Origin: JAUVKT01 sp942491535 | GTDB lineage: Bacteria > Bacteroidota > Bacteroidia > Bacteroidales > VadinHA17 | Assembly: GCA_942491535.1 (NCBI GenBank) | Contig: CALOBV010000005.1 | Location: 124,001-188,000, forward strand | Reading direction: 5' to 3' | DNA: 64,000 nucleotides | In this document: in pieces, positions 62,012-64,000 of the stretch | How the letters are laid out: each line of letters opens with the position of its first letter | Numbering within the stretch: the first letter of the stretch is position 1 | Program-made: the position numbers and the translations under genes | The notes under the pieces: generated by a model | What the model saw: the letters and a program-made list of their open reading frames with translations, nothing else | What the model was told of the DNA's origin: nothing | Databases searched by the model: none

Positions 62012-63439
62012 TCATGCTTCATCCGCTCTTTCTCTCAGGTATTCTACAGAACCTACCTCGATATAAGAGGACCCTGAACCCCGTGAGAAGTTCCCGGCAA
62101 GAACAACAATCATATCATCGTCCTTCAGATCCTCAGTTTTCAGGAGACCTGACAGTGCTACTTTTAGAAACATATCTGAAGACTTATGCTTTTCCTGAAG
62201 TGATGCATAGACACCATAGGAGAGAGCCAATTCTCTCATAGTTCTGGGAGAATAGCACTGAGCCATAACATAATTAATGCCCCTGAAAGCCGACATGTTC
62301 CTGATAGTCCTGCCTCTTACGGTATCACAAATAATACACTTTGCACCAACCCTTGACGCTGTTTTAACAGCTACCTTGGCAAGATAAGCAGATACCTCGC
62401 CGGTAAGATTACCAGAAGGAAGTTCCAGAAATTTCACCTTATTTTTCTCAACCTCCCTTGCAACCCTTGTCATTATCTTAACAGACTCGACAGGGTATTT
62501 TCCATAAGCAGTCTCTCCACTCAGCATTATTGCATCTGTCTGGGAATAAATAGCATTTGCTATATCACTTACTTCTGCCCTGGTTGGGCGAGGGTTATTT
62601 ATCATCGAGTGAAGCATCTGGGTTGCTACGATAACCGGCTTCCGTTTCTTGATACACCTGTTTATTATTTTTCGTTGAATACCAGGAATACGCTCATATG
62701 GAATCTCAATTGCCAGATCACCTCTAGCCACCATTACTCCATAGGAGTGCTCAAGGATTTCGTCAAGATTATCAACACCCTGCTGGTTCTCTATTTTTGC
62801 AATAATCTTAATATCACTATTATGCTCATCCAGAATCTTTTGAATATCAAGTACATCCTGAGCATTCCTTACAAAAGAATGAGCAATAAAATCTATATCA
62901 TTCTCTATTGCATAGTGAATATACCTCCTGTCCTTTTCACTTAGTGAAGGCAGGTTTATTCTGACATTGGGCACATTGACACTCTTTCTTGATCCCAGGG
63001 GAGCATCATTCATTACCTCACATATCAGAGTATTGCCATCCTTTGATTTAACAATTAGTTCAAGATCACCATCATCAATCAATATACTGGATTTAAGTGG
63101 TACATCTCTGGCAAAGTCTTTATATGATACCGATATACAGGATGATGTTGAATGAACATCCGGCTCGCCTACAATCTTAACCTCCTGTCCCTTCTCAAGA
63201 ATTACATCACCGTCGCACTTGGTTGTTCTTACTTCAGGACCTTTTGTGTCTAGTAAGAACGATATTTTATCAGAAACTTTTCTAACATTCTCAACCACCC
63301 TCATTGTTGTCTCAATATCCTGGTGAGCAGTATTTATCCTGACCACATCCATACCGGCTTCGTAAAGTCGTCTTATAAATTCTGGTTCCGATCTTTTATC
63401 CGAAATAGTGGCAACAACCTTGGTTCTTTTTCTATCCAT
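62012..63439 (-). CDS. pyk: Pyruvate kinase
   Basis: The 475-aa glycolytic enzyme makes pyruvate and ATP from PEP and ADP. Motifs are RINTAHQD, SFLLDTKGPEVRTT, HSFVRNAQDV, IAKIENQQGVDNLDEIL (catalytic Lys and metal Glu), MVARGDLAIEIPYERIP and KPVIVATQMLHSMINNPRPTRAEVSDIANAIYSQTDAIMLSGETAYGKYPVE. The C-terminal allosteric domain is present. It starts 13 bases after the aroQ stop. PEP is also consumed by the DAHP synthase in the same window. Confidence 0.96.
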   Translation of the reverse strand: MDRKRTKVVATISDKRSEPEFIRRLYEAGMDVVRINTAHQDIETTMRVVENVRKVSDKISFLLDTKGPEVRTTKCDGDVILEKGQEVKIVGEPDVHSTSSCISVSYKDFARDVPLKSSILIDDGDLELIVKSKDGNTLICEVMNDAPLGSRKSVNVPNVRINLPSLSEKDRRYIHYAIENDIDFIAHSFVRNAQDVLDIQKILDEHNSDIKIIAKIENQQGVDNLDEILEHSYGVMVARGDLAIEIPYERIPGIQRKIINRCIKKRKPVIVATQMLHSMINNPRPTRAEVSDIANAIYSQTDAIMLSGETAYGKYPVESVKIMTRVAREVEKNKVKFLELPSGNLTGEVSAYLAKVAVKTASRVGAKCIICDTVRGRTIRNMSAFRGINYVMAQCYSPRTMRELALSYGVYASLQEKHKSSDMFLKVALSGLLKTEDLKDDDMIVVLAGNFSRGSGSSYIEVGSVEYLRERADEA

Positions 63440-63452
63440 TTTTAATCTTCTG

Positions 63453-63878
63453 TTATATTATTTCTCTAACGAAAGCCTCCAGGGCCAGTTCGTATACTCT
63501 TATACCAAATCCAAACATTGATCCAGAACAAACCGAAGATAAGAGAGATGTATGCCTGAACTCCTCCCTTTTCATAATATTGCTTATATGCACCTCAATA
63601 ACAGGCGTTTCAATTGAAAGTACAGCATCCCTTATTGCAACTGAGGTATGGGTATATCCACCTGCATTTAAGATAATTCCATCACTTTCATCGGCTGAAT
63701 CCTGTAAGAAATTAACAATCTCCCCCTCGACATTAGACTGAAAGAACCTCAAATCTACGCCTGAATAATTTGTCTTAAGTGATTCAAGAATTGACTCAAA
63801 TGACTGCTCCCCATAAATTGTACTCTCCCTTTTACCCAGAAGATTCAAATTAGGCCCGTTAATAATTGTAATAACCAT
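63453..63878 (-). CDS. aroQ: Type II 3-dehydroquinate dehydratase
   Basis: The 141-aa dodecameric enzyme dehydrates 3-dehydroquinate to 3-dehydroshikimate. The catalytic Tyr loop is NGPNLNLLGKRESTIYG, followed by FQSNVEGEIV, ILNAGGYTHTSVAIRDAV and VEVHISNIMKREEFRHTSLLSSVCSGSMFGFG. The ATG at 63878 is preferred over an upstream frame because the family begins M-x-I-x-I-I-N-G-P-N. It supplies a step absent from the main aromatic operon but is transcribed with pyk. Confidence 0.96.
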   Translation of the reverse strand: MVITIINGPNLNLLGKRESTIYGEQSFESILESLKTNYSGVDLRFFQSNVEGEIVNFLQDSADESDGIILNAGGYTHTSVAIRDAVLSIETPVIEVHISNIMKREEFRHTSLLSSVCSGSMFGFGIRVYELALEAFVREII

Positions 63879-63905
63879 AGACAGGGTATAAAATATATTT
63901 TCAAA

Positions 63906-63913
63906 CAAAGATA
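63906..63913 (-). promoter_or_regulatory. Putative -7 element for the aroQ–pyk operon
   Basis: TATCTTTG on the minus strand fits TAnnTTTG and lies 27 bases before the ATG at 63878. The -33 element is unclear. The remaining 87 bases to the window edge contain no feature I can support. Confidence 0.4.
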
Positions 63914-64000
63914 CTAAAAATCCATTCCTTAAATTACCAACCCGATAATGTTGCTAAATTTGTAACATAACCGTAATATGCCATAATGCATGAATGACCT

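Noticed and set aside
63914..64000. Possible start of another gene at the right edge (TAAATTTG at 63955-63962)
   Set aside because: No -33 element at the right distance and no open frame long enough before the window ends.

Overview
The window reads as a chromosomal segment of a low-GC Bacteroidota, most likely of the order Bacteroidales or a close relative. Evidence includes proteins ending in gliding-motility / type IX secretion C-terminal domains, Bacteroidota-style promoters (TTTG, about 19 bases, TAnnTTTG), lipoproteins with short lipoboxes, frequent absence of strong Shine-Dalgarno sites, an archaeal/eukaryote-type prolyl-tRNA synthetase, a DAHP synthase-chorismate mutase fusion, and a biotin-dependent Na+-pumping methylmalonyl-CoA decarboxylase operon. 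No phage, IS element, integrase or CRISPR array was seen. Most of the window is core metabolism.

Layout. 1-8.0 kb: a multi-domain fasciclin lipoprotein (cut by the window edge), an RRM RNA-binding protein, a nitroreductase, P5C dehydrogenase, a PqqB-like metallo-hydrolase, a Kef-type antiporter and a GNAT acetyltransferase. 8.1-8.5 kb: tRNA-Lys followed by two extra copies of its 3' end plus terminator, the last two separated by a small palindromic element. 8.5-12 kb: two adjacent CLC chloride transporter paralogues. 12-18.3 kb: a T9SS cargo protein, RelA/SpoT, a Fur-family regulator, PurA and a SPOR lipoprotein. 18.4-24 kb: acyl-CoA ligase, an unusual HD-like protein with isocitrate dehydrogenase, PepD and a rubredoxin too short for ordinary ORF calling. 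24-31 kb: an operon-like minus-strand run mce-mmdA-oadG-bccp-mmdB-citDE-citF-rubredoxin, in which citrate lyase gamma and beta subunits are fused. 31-37 kb: a NapH/NapG-like polyferredoxin with a Tat-type DUF362 protein, then larC-larE-larB-wbqC. 37-41.3 kb: a FadL-like porin and two tyrosine-rich secreted proteins with basic tails. 41.4-47 kb: proS, an unknown protein, a POTRA/beta-barrel protein and tilS. 47-53.6 kb: a shikimate/tyrosine operon. 53.6-64 kb: nth, a large hybrid sensor kinase, a TPR protein, a large T9SS cargo protein, a DUF6702-like protein, pyruvate kinase and type II dehydroquinase.

The most striking discovery is the leader of the aromatic operon (53320-53608, minus strand). 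A consensus Bacteroidota promoter is followed by two successive short ORFs, MYNNSNYYFYYYFLI and MIKYKTYYYYYFFQFQKG. Each ends on a segment able to pair with the 5' arm of an intrinsic terminator directly downstream. This is the layout of two ribosome-mediated attenuators in series, both reading Tyr/Phe supply, ahead of aminotransferase, DAHP synthase-chorismate mutase, aroB, aroA, aroC and tyrA. The remaining dehydroquinase step is encoded by aroQ at the end of the window.

Metabolically the window links succinate/methylmalonyl-CoA decarboxylation, which pumps Na+ and yields propionyl-CoA, with citrate (or citramalate) cleavage, isocitrate oxidation, glycolysis and proline/glutamate breakdown. 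That fits an anaerobic or facultative fermenter, but the lifestyle is an inference.
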